Assembly: GCA_003456125.1 (NCBI GenBank)
Contig: DMPD01000372.1
Span: 1-5,658 of the forward strand
Length of the DNA: 5,658 nt
Source: Cyanobacteria bacterium UBA8156
GTDB taxonomy: Bacteria; Cyanobacteriota; Cyanobacteriia; Pseudanabaenales; Pseudanabaenaceae
Reading direction: 5' to 3'
Position numbers and translations under genes: made by a program. Within the stretch, counting starts at the first letter, position 1. Every line of letters begins with the position of its first letter. Below the pieces are notes generated by a model. It saw only the letters and a program-made list of their open reading frames with translations. It was not told the origin of the DNA and made no database searches. This document shows, in pieces, positions 1 through 5,658 of the stretch.

Positions 1-1007
1 GGAGCGTAGTAGCCCTGGGCGGCCAGGGCGGCGGCCGTGTGCAAGGCCTGCGCGCTGCTGCTGAGGGGCACCACCACGATGGGGGATTGAATCGGCGCGG
101 TGGGGAGGTCGTGGTGCTGGGCGAGGGTACGGAAAAGAGCTACGTTTTGCCAGAGGCGATCGCCACGTTCGGGTTCTTGGTGCAGAATCGCCAAGGCGGC
201 CCGGGCGGCGGCGGTGGCAGCGGGATCGAGACCGGTGGTGTAAATCCAGGTGGGGGCCCGGTTCTGGAGGTAGGAAATCAGGGCAGTGGAACCGGCCACG
301 TAGCCCCCAAAACTGCCCAAGGCTTTGCTGAGGGTGCCGATGTGCACCAGGGGAGCCGTAATTCCCAAATGCTGCACCAACCCTTGACCGCGATCGCCAA
401 ATACACCGGTACCGTGGGCTTCGTCGATAATCGCCATGCCTTCGTGTTCCGCGGTGAGGGCCAGCAATTCCCGCAGGGGGGCTAAATCGCCATCCATGCT
501 GAAAACCGAATCGGTGACGAGGGCCCAGCGCCGGTAGCGCCTCCGGTGTTGGGCCAGGTACGCGGCCACCGCCTGCCAGTCGCCGTGGGGATACACCCAG
601 ACCGTAGCCCCGCTGAGCCGGGCCCCCATCTGCAAACTGTTGTGGTTGTAAGCATCGGCTACCACCAAATCCGGCGGCCCTAGCAACGCGCCCAAGACCC
701 CCACATTGGCCAAATAGCCCGAGCCAAAGACCAACGCCCCAGCGGTTCCTTGCCAATGGGCGATCGCCTGTTCCAGCTCGCCATGGAGGGGGAGGTGCCC
801 CGTCACCAAGCGGGAGCCGGTGGCTCCGGTGCCGTACTGCTGAATGGCCGCAATGGCAGCGGCTTGGAGGGCCCGATGGTGGGCCAGACCCAAATAGTCG
901 TTGCTGCCAAAATCCGCCAAATCCGGCCGGTATTGGGGTTGACGGTACCAACCGGCCCGCGCGATCGCCGTGAGTTTGGTCTCCAGCCAGCTATAGGGGT
1001 CGGTCAT
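1..1007 (-). CDS. bioF: 8-amino-7-oxononanoate synthase (BioF), 3' end cut off by window edge
   Basis: A PLP-dependent enzyme of the alpha-oxoamine synthase family. BioF condenses pimeloyl-ACP (or pimeloyl-CoA) with L-alanine to give 8-amino-7-oxononanoate, the first step of biotin ring assembly, in the cytoplasm. The frame is open from ATG at 1007 to the window edge, giving 335 codons; family members are about 385 residues, so roughly 40-50 C-terminal residues are missing. Visible motifs in order: SNDYLGL (35-41), GTGATGSRLVTG (59-70), NH with the PLP-stacking His (121-122), FSMDGD (169-174), IDEAHGTGVFG (194-204, with PLP-contacting D195 and H198), and GTLSKALGSFGG (224-235), whose K228 should be the Schiff-base lysine. 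The conserved Thr expected near the C-terminus lies outside the window. No Shine-Dalgarno sequence is seen. The start overlaps the upstream gene by 17 bases, so translation is probably coupled. A related oxoamine synthase such as Kbl is possible, but the motifs fit BioF best. Confidence 0.93.
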   Translation of the reverse strand, partial: MTDPYSWLETKLTAIARAGWYRQPQYRPDLADFGSNDYLGLAHHRALQAAAIAAIQQYGTGATGSRLVTGHLPLHGELEQAIAHWQGTAGALVFGSGYLANVGVLGALLGPPDLVVADAYNHNSLQMGARLSGATVWVYPHGDWQAVAAYLAQHRRRYRRWALVTDSVFSMDGDLAPLRELLALTAEHEGMAIIDEAHGTGVFGDRGQGLVQHLGITAPLVHIGTLSKALGSFGGYVAGSTALISYLQNRAPTWIYTTGLDPAATAAARAALAILHQEPERGDRLWQNVALFRTLAQHHDLPTAPIQSPIVVVPLSSSAQALHTAAALAAQGYYA

Positions 1008-2880
1008 GTTGGGCTGTGCGGACGTTGCGTTCTTCGCGGGCCGCCCCATAGCGCAGAATAGCCGTGATCGCCCCCAAGCGGTTTTTCCAGGTATCGAGGC
1101 GATAGGGGCGTTCCAAACTCTCGAGGCGCAACCACACGTCCAGACTCCGGCTCAACTCATCGATTTGCTGTTTGGCTTGGGTGAGGTTGGCAGCGGTGGG
1201 GTTCTGCTCTACCTTGGCCAAGAGGCGATCGATTTCGGTGACTTTGCCCTGAAACCGATCCCGCAGGGGCCCCCGCAACCACAGGCTGCGGCCGCTTAGC
1301 AAATTTTGCCATTCCTGTTGCAAACTGCGAAACCGGGAGCGGGCCGCCACAAAGGGTTGTCGAAAGGGAACCACGCGATCGGTCTGGCTGCGGCTGTTGT
1401 CTTGCAAAACGCTTTCAAAACTGGCCCGCAGGTGTTCGGCCGCAAACAGGGAATACCCCGAAGAGGGCAAATCCCGCACCGCCTGCAACTGATCCAACAA
1501 CTCCAGATCGGGCATATCGCGGATCAACACCCCCGGCAATACCAACACCGGGGCTTTGCCCACCCCTTCGATCACCGGCTGGACGTGTTGGCGCACAAAC
1601 CGACTGGTTTCCGGCACATAGGTCATGGGCACCAGCAAATCAATATCGCCCCGGGCTACCCAGCGTTCCCAAACCTGATGCAACCGATGGAACCGCCGCA
1701 ACGACTCCCACGGAAACACCGCCGCCGAAATTACCACCTTGGGTTTGGTCTGCCGCAGGGCTTGGCTGGCCTCCGCCACAAACTCATCGATTTGCCGGGC
1801 CCGAAACTCGGCCCATAGCCACCACAACGAGCGATCGTTCACGGTGATGGATATCGGATCGACCCCGGTCAAATCTTGAAATTTGGCGCGGGAAGCCCGA
1901 CCGTAGCCAAACTCCTGCCCCGGATCGTGGCGCGGTTGGCGAATGTAGTCCAATTGCACCCCATCCACCCCGTACTGGGTCACCATCTCTTGCATCAAAG
2001 CAATCAGATAGCGCCGCACCTCTGGATGGGCTGGGTCCAAAAAGGTCTTGCGTTCCGCTGCGAAGAGGGCCCCGTTTTGCCCCAGGTTGGCCCACTGGGG
2101 ATTCGCCGTCAACACCGGCCCCGGATAGTTGGCTGGCAGCCCCACCAGCCGGTTGTGGCGGACATTGCCCACGCCAAATACCCACATCCAGGCATGGACT
2201 TCCATATTCCGTTCCCGGGCCAGCTTGACGGCGGCGGCGAGGGGATCCCACCCCCGGGTCAGGGGGTTTTGTTGGGGGGCCACCCGACTCGGGTAAATTG
2301 GATAACCGGCGTTGATCGTCTCCACGAACACCGTGTTCACCCCCGAAGCCGCCATGCGATCGAACACCCGCCGCAGTCCGGCCTCCGAACCGGCGGCCAC
2401 GATCGTGCCCCGATCTAGCCAAATAGCCCGCACCTCCGGCAAGGCCGTCAACAGTTCACGGGGGTAATCTCGCCACAGGGATTGACGCAATTCCTGCCAG
2501 TGGGCCCGTACCGTGGCCGGGGGCTGGGTCTGCACCGCTTGGGGCAAATCCCGCAGAAACTGGCGCGCCACTTGGAGGCGATCGCCCGTGGCCAGTAAAG
2601 CCTGGGGGCTGCCGATTTGGGCGACTTCGGCCCGGGCTAACGCACTTTCGACCCGACCCAGCAGGTCTTGCAATTCCCGGGCCATGGCCCGGCGCTCCAC
2701 CGGCGAGATCGGGTGGGTAGGAGTGCCCGCTCGCTCTAATCGCTGCTCAATGAGGGGGTCATCATCGGGGGGGGGAGTACGCAGGACTTGGGCTGCTCCC
2801 GCACCAACCGCCAAACCAAAGCCCAGCAAAATGCCCATTGCACTGCCGAAGCCGGTGCGTGTGGATACCCAATGTTTCAT
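991..2880 (-). CDS. exported glycoside hydrolase-like family 10 (GHL10/DUF187) protein
   Basis: A 629-residue protein when started at ATG 2880. An in-frame ATG at 2952 would add 24 charged residues before the signal sequence and is less likely. After a short basic start ([10 protein letters not shown]), residues ~12-30 form a hydrophobic Gly/Ala-rich segment ending GAGAA, consistent with a Sec signal peptide or membrane anchor; there is no lipobox Cys. A Pro/Asp-rich linker follows (~34-42), then a helical stretch (~60-140). The GHL10 barrel spans ~145-485, with the characteristic VHAWMW (228-233) and [13 protein letters not shown] (304-316; D311, Y312, R314). The helical C-terminal region (~510-610) is of unknown role. 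Family knowledge: E. coli DigH (YddW), a GHL10 member, cleaves denuded peptidoglycan glycans. A cell-wall role here is inference from that relative, and the true substrate is unknown. The stop TAG overlaps the start of bioF by 17 bases, and this gene is first in the operon. Confidence 0.88.
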   Translation of the reverse strand: MKHWVSTRTGFGSAMGILLGFGLAVGAGAAQVLRTPPPDDDPLIEQRLERAGTPTHPISPVERRAMARELQDLLGRVESALARAEVAQIGSPQALLATGDRLQVARQFLRDLPQAVQTQPPATVRAHWQELRQSLWRDYPRELLTALPEVRAIWLDRGTIVAAGSEAGLRRVFDRMAASGVNTVFVETINAGYPIYPSRVAPQQNPLTRGWDPLAAAVKLARERNMEVHAWMWVFGVGNVRHNRLVGLPANYPGPVLTANPQWANLGQNGALFAAERKTFLDPAHPEVRRYLIALMQEMVTQYGVDGVQLDYIRQPRHDPGQEFGYGRASRAKFQDLTGVDPISITVNDRSLWWLWAEFRARQIDEFVAEASQALRQTKPKVVISAAVFPWESLRRFHRLHQVWERWVARGDIDLLVPMTYVPETSRFVRQHVQPVIEGVGKAPVLVLPGVLIRDMPDLELLDQLQAVRDLPSSGYSLFAAEHLRASFESVLQDNSRSQTDRVVPFRQPFVAARSRFRSLQQEWQNLLSGRSLWLRGPLRDRFQGKVTEIDRLLAKVEQNPTAANLTQAKQQIDELSRSLDVWLRLESLERPYRLDTWKNRLGAITAILRYGAAREERNVRTAQHDRPL

Positions 2881-2904
2881 GAATCTTGTATTCCTGACCT
2901 GCCG

Positions 2905-2910
2905 TATGAT
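2905..2910 (+). promoter_or_regulatory. candidate -10 box for tkt (TATGAT)
   Basis: TATGAT matches the sigma-70 -10 consensus at five of six positions. No good -35 hexamer lies 16-18 bases upstream, where the sequence reads roughly AATCTT. If used, the leader of tkt would be about 115 bases. Cyanobacterial promoters can lack a clear -35, but a single hexamer match is weak evidence. Confidence 0.25.
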
Positions 2911-2952
2911 TTTTGTCTGCCGGTGCCACTCACGCCCCATGTTTCTGGGCAA

Positions 2953-2958
2953 ATTGTA
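2953..2958 (-). promoter_or_regulatory. candidate -10 box for the GHL10-bioF operon (TACAAT)
   Basis: Read on the minus strand this is TACAAT, five of six matches to the -10 consensus, and it would give a leader of about 65 bases before ATG 2880. The hexamer 17 bases upstream (CTTTCG) is a poor -35. Together with the plus-strand candidate at 2905, the two start sites would face each other with overlapping 5' ends. Confidence 0.25.
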
Positions 2959-2975
2959 TCGCTTTCAGGGATGGG

Positions 2976-3018
2976 CGAAAGGTACCCCTTGGTGCGAAAA
3001 TGGAAGCCGTACCTTGCG
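2976..3018 (+). promoter_or_regulatory. inverted repeat just upstream of the tkt start
   Basis: AAGGTAC (2979-2985) is the exact reverse complement of GTACCTT (3009-3015), with a 23-base spacer. After one mismatch on the outer side (2978 with 3016), two more base pairs extend the dyad (2976-2977 with 3017-3018). It ends 12 bases before ATG 3031. It could be an operator half-site pair or an mRNA leader hairpin near the ribosome-binding region, or chance. The arms are short for the loop length. Confidence 0.3.
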
Positions 3019-3030
3019 GATATTGCGGCT

Positions 3031-5046
3031 ATGGTTGCGGCCCCCGAACAAACCCAAACTTTGGAAACAACTTTGGAAACCCTGTGCGTCAATTCCATTC
3101 GTTTTCTGGCCATTGACGCTGTTGAAAAAGCGAAATCGGGCCACCCCGGTCTCCCCATGGGCGCCGCGCCGATGGCTTTTGTGCTCTGGGATCGCTTTCT
3201 GAAGTTTAATCCCAAAAACCCCAAATGGGTCGATCGCGATCGCTTTGTGCTATCGGCGGGCCACGGTTGCATGTTGCAGTATGCCCTGTTGCACTTGGCG
3301 GGTTACGACAGCGTGACCCTCGAAGACATCCAACAGTTTCGGCAATGGGGCAGCCGTACCCCCGGTCACCCGGAAAATTTTGAAACCGAAGGGGTAGAAG
3401 TGACCACGGGGCCCCTCGGCCAAGGCATCAGCAATGCGGTGGGGCTGGCGATCGCCGAAGCCCATCTGGCGGCCCGCTTCAACAAACCTGGTCACAAAAT
3501 TGTCGATCACTATACCTATGTGATTCTCGGTGACGGTTGCAACATGGAAGGGGTCGCCTCCGAAGCGGTGTCGCTGGCGGGCCACCTCAAGCTGGGCAAA
3601 CTGATCGCCCTCTACGACAGCAACCACATTTCCATTGATGGCAGTACCGATTTGGCGTTCACCGAAGATGTGGGCAAGCGCTACGAAGCCTACGGCTGGC
3701 ATGTGTTGCACGTGCCCGACGGGGATACCAACCTGGCGGCGATCGCCCAGGCCCTGACCGAAGCCAAAGCCGTTACCGACAAGCCCAGCTTGCTGGTGAT
3801 CACCACCACCATCGGCTACGGTTCCCCCAAGAAGGCGGGTTCGGAGAAGGTGCACGGGGCGCCCTTGGGCGGTGATGAGGTGACCGCCACCCGCCAAAAC
3901 CTGAACTGGCCCTACGATCCGTTTGTGGTGCCCGAAGATGCCCTGGCCCATTTCCGCCAGGCGATCGGGCGCGGGGCCCAAGCCGAAGCGGCTTGGAACG
4001 AAACGTTTGCCGCCTACCAAGCTGCCTACCCGGCGGAAGCAGCGGAATTTGAGCGGGTCATGGCGGGTCGGTTGCCGGAAAATTGGGAAGCGGCGTTGCA
4101 GCCGGTCACCGAAATGGAAAAATCCACCCGGTTGCTTTCGGAAGCCTGCTTGAATGCGTTGGCGGGGGCTATTCCCGAGTTTCTGGGCGGTTCCGCTGAC
4201 CTGGCTCACTCCAACATGACTTTCCTGAAAGGATTGCCGGAGTTTCAGGCCAGTTCCTACGAAGGGCGTAACTTCCGCTTTGGGGTGCGGGAACACGGCA
4301 TGGGGGCGATCCTCAACGGCATGGCGCTGCATGGCGGATTGCTGCCTTACGGGGCGACGTTCTTGGTGTTTGCCGACTACATGAAAGCCGCAATCCGGTT
4401 GTCGGCTCTGTCTCAGGTGGGGGTGATTTATGTGATGACCCACGATTCTATCATGCTTGGTGAAGATGGCCCCACCCACCAACCGATCGAAACCATTGCT
4501 TCGCTGCGGGCGACCCCCGATGTGTTGGTGAACCGGCCAGCCGATGCTAAGGAAACCGTAGCGGCCTATGCCGTGGCGATCGCCGATCGCAAACGTCCTT
4601 CGGTGTTGTGCTTTACCCGGCAAGGGGTGAAGAATTTGCCCGGCACTTCTGTCGAAGGGGCGAAGAAGGGGGGCTACGTCGTCGTGTCCGCCGATAATCC
4701 GGATTTGATCCTGATCGCCACCGGCTCCGAGTTGGAGTTGGCCACCAAAGCCGCTGCCATTTTGTCCGAGGAAGGGAAAGCGGTGCGGGTGGTTTCGATG
4801 CCCTGCTGGGAACTGTTTGAGGATCAGCCGGCCGCCTACCGGGAAGAAGTGTTGCCGGCAGCCTGCCGCAAACGGGTGGCGGTGGAAGCCGGTACCACCT
4901 TTGGTTGGCACAAGTATGCGGGCAGCGAAGGGGCGGTCATCGGCATCGATCGCTTTGGCGCTTCGGCACCGGGGCCCATCTGCTACGAGAAATTCGGTTT
5001 CACGGTAGACAACGTGGTGGCGACGGCCCGCCAAGTGTTGGGTTAA
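3031..5046 (+). CDS. tkt: transketolase
   Basis: A 671-residue thiamine-diphosphate enzyme that moves two-carbon units from ketoses to aldoses, for example F6P + G3P to E4P + Xu5P, in the Calvin cycle and the pentose phosphate pathway. The length is normal for the family. In order: SGHPG (36-40), GHG (77-79), TGPLGQG (126-132), and the ThDP/Mg motif GDG (167-169; D168) with N198 in [10 protein letters not shown]. Then come H275 in VHGAPLG and GSADL (387-391). FGVREHGMG (417-425) holds E421, the proton-relay glutamate. [15 protein letters not shown] (471-485) and R530 in FTRQG bind the sugar phosphate. The pyrophosphate, pyrimidine and C-terminal domains are all present. The frame is open farther upstream, but ATG 3031 gives an N-terminus of the usual cyanobacterial length; ATG 2971 (20 residues longer) is an alternative. 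[19 protein letters not shown] (77-95) resembles plastid enzymes. It is monocistronic, with its own terminator. Confidence 0.97.
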   Translation: MVAAPEQTQTLETTLETLCVNSIRFLAIDAVEKAKSGHPGLPMGAAPMAFVLWDRFLKFNPKNPKWVDRDRFVLSAGHGCMLQYALLHLAGYDSVTLEDIQQFRQWGSRTPGHPENFETEGVEVTTGPLGQGISNAVGLAIAEAHLAARFNKPGHKIVDHYTYVILGDGCNMEGVASEAVSLAGHLKLGKLIALYDSNHISIDGSTDLAFTEDVGKRYEAYGWHVLHVPDGDTNLAAIAQALTEAKAVTDKPSLLVITTTIGYGSPKKAGSEKVHGAPLGGDEVTATRQNLNWPYDPFVVPEDALAHFRQAIGRGAQAEAAWNETFAAYQAAYPAEAAEFERVMAGRLPENWEAALQPVTEMEKSTRLLSEACLNALAGAIPEFLGGSADLAHSNMTFLKGLPEFQASSYEGRNFRFGVREHGMGAILNGMALHGGLLPYGATFLVFADYMKAAIRLSALSQVGVIYVMTHDSIMLGEDGPTHQPIETIASLRATPDVLVNRPADAKETVAAYAVAIADRKRPSVLCFTRQGVKNLPGTSVEGAKKGGYVVVSADNPDLILIATGSELELATKAAAILSEEGKAVRVVSMPCWELFEDQPAAYREEVLPAACRKRVAVEAGTTFGWHKYAGSEGAVIGIDRFGASAPGPICYEKFGFTVDNVVATARQVLG

Positions 5047-5064
5047 GGCGTGTTGGGTTAAGGC
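5035..5064 (+). repeat. perfect 15-bp tandem duplication across the tkt stop codon
   Basis: GTGTTGGGTTAAGGC occurs at 5035-5049 and again, without any gap, at 5050-5064. Because the unit is five codons long, both copies read V-L-G-stop-G in the tkt frame. The second copy is therefore untranslated but carries a back-up stop at 5059-5061. This is a clear slippage or unequal-exchange duplication that leaves the protein unchanged. Confidence 0.95.
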
Positions 5065-5088
5065 AAGGAATGGGGGCACCGGCCCTCC

Positions 5089-5119
5089 TCCCCCAGCCTC
5101 AACCGCTGGGGGATTTTTT
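5089..5119 (+). terminator. intrinsic (Rho-independent) terminator of tkt
   Basis: A nine-pair perfect stem (TCCCCCAGC at 5089-5097 with GCTGGGGGA at 5105-5113) closes a seven-base loop (CTCAACC) and is followed at once by six T (5114-5119). It begins 42 bases after the tkt stop. It works in the plus direction only: on the minus strand the stem is followed by G-rich sequence rather than a T tract, so it gives no obvious terminator for the converging DUF1348 gene. Confidence 0.88.
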
Positions 5120-5143
5120 CTGGTCGCGAAAACCGCAGATGGG

Positions 5144-5611
5144 TTACAGTCCCAAATCCGACAAACTGGGGTGTTCCAGGGGACGAATTCCCAGCTCCCA
5201 AAAGTATTTTCGCTCGCCTTCGGAGATGGGCAGGTCATTGATACTGGCAATGCGTCTGGCCATAAAACCACGGGGATCAAACTCCCAGTTCTCATTGCCG
5301 TAGGAGCGATACCAGTGACCGCTATCATCGTGCCACTCGTAGGCAAACCGCACCGCAATCCGGTTCTCGGTGAATGCCCACAACTCTTTGATCAGGCGGT
5401 AGTCCAGTTCCTTGGCCCACTTACGTTTCAGAAATTCCCGGATGGCATTGCGGCCACTCAAAAACTCGGATCGATTGCGCCACTGAGAATCTTCGGTATA
5501 GGCCAAAGCGACGCGATCGGGATCGCGAGTATTCCAAGCGTCTTCGGCAGCCCTCACTTTCAGAGTAGCCGTTGCCAAAGTAAACGGAGGAATTGGCGGT
5601 TTGGTTTCCAT
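5144..5611 (-). CDS. DUF1348 (NTF2-like fold) protein of unknown function
   Basis: A complete 155-residue protein of normal family length. It shows the strongly conserved DUF1348 blocks: [19 protein letters not shown] (21-39), [11 protein letters not shown] (44-54), [17 protein letters not shown] (64-80), [11 protein letters not shown] (88-98), [11 protein letters not shown] (102-112), [11 protein letters not shown] (119-129) and the terminal HPSLSDLGL. The NTF2-like/SnoaL cone fold usually encloses a hydrophobic pocket and is found in isomerases, hydrolases and ligand-binding proteins. No catalytic activity is established for DUF1348 to my knowledge, and I do not assign one. No signal peptide or membrane segment is seen, so it is likely cytosolic. 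ATG 5611 is chosen because it is the first in-frame start before the conserved block. The gene converges on tkt with 97 bp between stops and has no visible terminator of its own. It holds no perfect HIP1 site. Confidence 0.92.
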   Translation of the reverse strand: METKPPIPPFTLATATLKVRAAEDAWNTRDPDRVALAYTEDSQWRNRSEFLSGRNAIREFLKRKWAKELDYRLIKELWAFTENRIAVRFAYEWHDDSGHWYRSYGNENWEFDPRGFMARRIASINDLPISEGERKYFWELGIRPLEHPSLSDLGL

Positions 5612-5658
5612 ATGGTTTGGATCTATCTCTGTATCCCGTTTGTATAGTCGTTTCGGAT
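5612..5658 (-). promoter_or_regulatory. upstream flank of the DUF1348 gene with a possible -10 (TATACA at 5641-5646)
   Basis: Read on the minus strand, TATACA lies 29 bases before the ATG and could serve as a -10 box with a leader of about 23 bases. Any -35 would fall at or beyond the window edge, so this cannot be judged. No clear Shine-Dalgarno is present in the 20 bases before the start. Confidence 0.2.

Larger units (their letters stand above)
2881..3030. promoter_or_regulatory. divergent control region between the GHL10-bioF operon and tkt
   Basis: This 150-bp spacer must carry the promoters for both directions unless initiation lies inside the genes. It is more AT-rich than the flanking coding DNA near its left end. 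Candidate -10 boxes are listed separately. It also contains a dyad (2979-2985 with 3009-3015) and three TTGCGG hexamers starting at 3014, 3023 and 3035, the last one inside tkt. No strong Shine-Dalgarno stands before either start. The GHL10 start has only an AGGA about 11 bases upstream. Confidence 0.6.
156..4583. repeat. dispersed HIP1 palindromes (GCGATCGC), nine perfect copies
   Basis: Perfect GCGATCGC octamers begin at 156, 390, 760, 961, 2578, 3236, 3448, 3739 and 4576. Four fall in bioF, one in the GHL10 gene and four in tkt. One-base variants also occur, for example near 1226, 1825, 2356 and 3961. HIP1 is a known hallmark of many cyanobacterial genomes. All copies here are inside coding sequence. 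The entry spans the first to the last copy; it is not a continuous repeat. Confidence 0.85.

Noticed and set aside
2241..2279. A possible G-quadruplex (runs of 4, 3, 5 and 6 G on the plus strand)
   Set aside because: The first loop is 11 bases and C-rich, so it would sooner pair with the G runs. The G runs are explained by Pro/Gly codons of the GHL10 gene on the other strand.
1784..2422. A 212-codon open frame on the minus strand inside the GHL10 gene
   Set aside because: It is an alternate frame of a well-supported gene, with a Gly/Arg/Pro-rich low-complexity product and no domain.
2788..3030. An 81-residue N-terminal extension of transketolase
   Set aside because: The frame happens to stay open upstream, but the translated residues are unlike any transketolase, overlap the start of the divergent gene, and would make the protein too long.
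3250..5358. A 702-codon open frame on the minus strand antisense to tkt
   Set aside because: It is in exact codon register with tkt, so its stops could arise only from TTA, CTA or TCA codons in tkt, which this stretch does not use. Its His/Arg/Gly/Pro-rich composition is typical of a shadow frame and it shows no recognisable domain.
5144..5611. Recent horizontal transfer of the DUF1348 gene
   Set aside because: My hand count gives about 55% GC over 300 bases here against about 58% over 300 bases of tkt. The difference is too small, and lack of a HIP1 site in under 500 bp is expected by chance.
1..5658. Mobile element, CRISPR array, toxin-antitoxin pair or defence system
   Set aside because: I saw no transposase motifs, terminal inverted repeats, regularly spaced repeats, tRNA genes or small paired genes on either strand. 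The window is filled by four conserved genes.

Overview
The window looks like ordinary chromosomal DNA from a cyanobacterium. Three things support this. First, it holds nine perfect copies of the palindrome GCGATCGC (HIP1, the highly iterated palindrome typical of many cyanobacterial genomes). Second, the transketolase is of the cyanobacterial/plastid type. Third, the genes lack strong Shine-Dalgarno sequences, as is common in that phylum. Hand counts over five-line blocks give roughly 55-58% GC. The species cannot be named from this sequence.

Layout. On the minus strand at the left, a biotin-synthesis gene (bioF, 8-amino-7-oxononanoate synthase) runs off the left edge, so its last ~40 residues are missing. 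Just upstream of it, also on the minus strand, is a ~629-residue exported protein with a glycoside-hydrolase-like family 10 (GHL10/DUF187) domain. Its stop codon lies 17 bases inside the bioF start, so the two genes probably form a translationally coupled operon. A 150-bp divergent intergenic region (2881-3030) separates this operon from tkt (transketolase, 671 residues, plus strand). tkt ends in a perfect 15-bp tandem duplication that carries a second in-frame stop, followed by a strong intrinsic terminator. Converging on it from the right is a complete 155-residue DUF1348 (NTF2-like fold) gene on the minus strand, with only 47 bp of upstream sequence before the window ends.

How the genes relate. 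Transketolase serves the Calvin cycle and the pentose phosphate pathway, BioF serves biotin synthesis, and the GHL10 protein probably acts on a glycan (possibly peptidoglycan) outside the cytoplasmic membrane. The sequence shows no single pathway joining them. I see no mobile element, CRISPR array, tRNA, rRNA or defence island, and no convincing novel multi-gene system. The points worth a second look are local: the 17-bp operon overlap, a nine-base C tract just after the signal peptide of the GHL10 gene, the divergent control region with a dyad before the tkt start, the stop-codon duplication, and a possible alternative fold at the tkt terminator.
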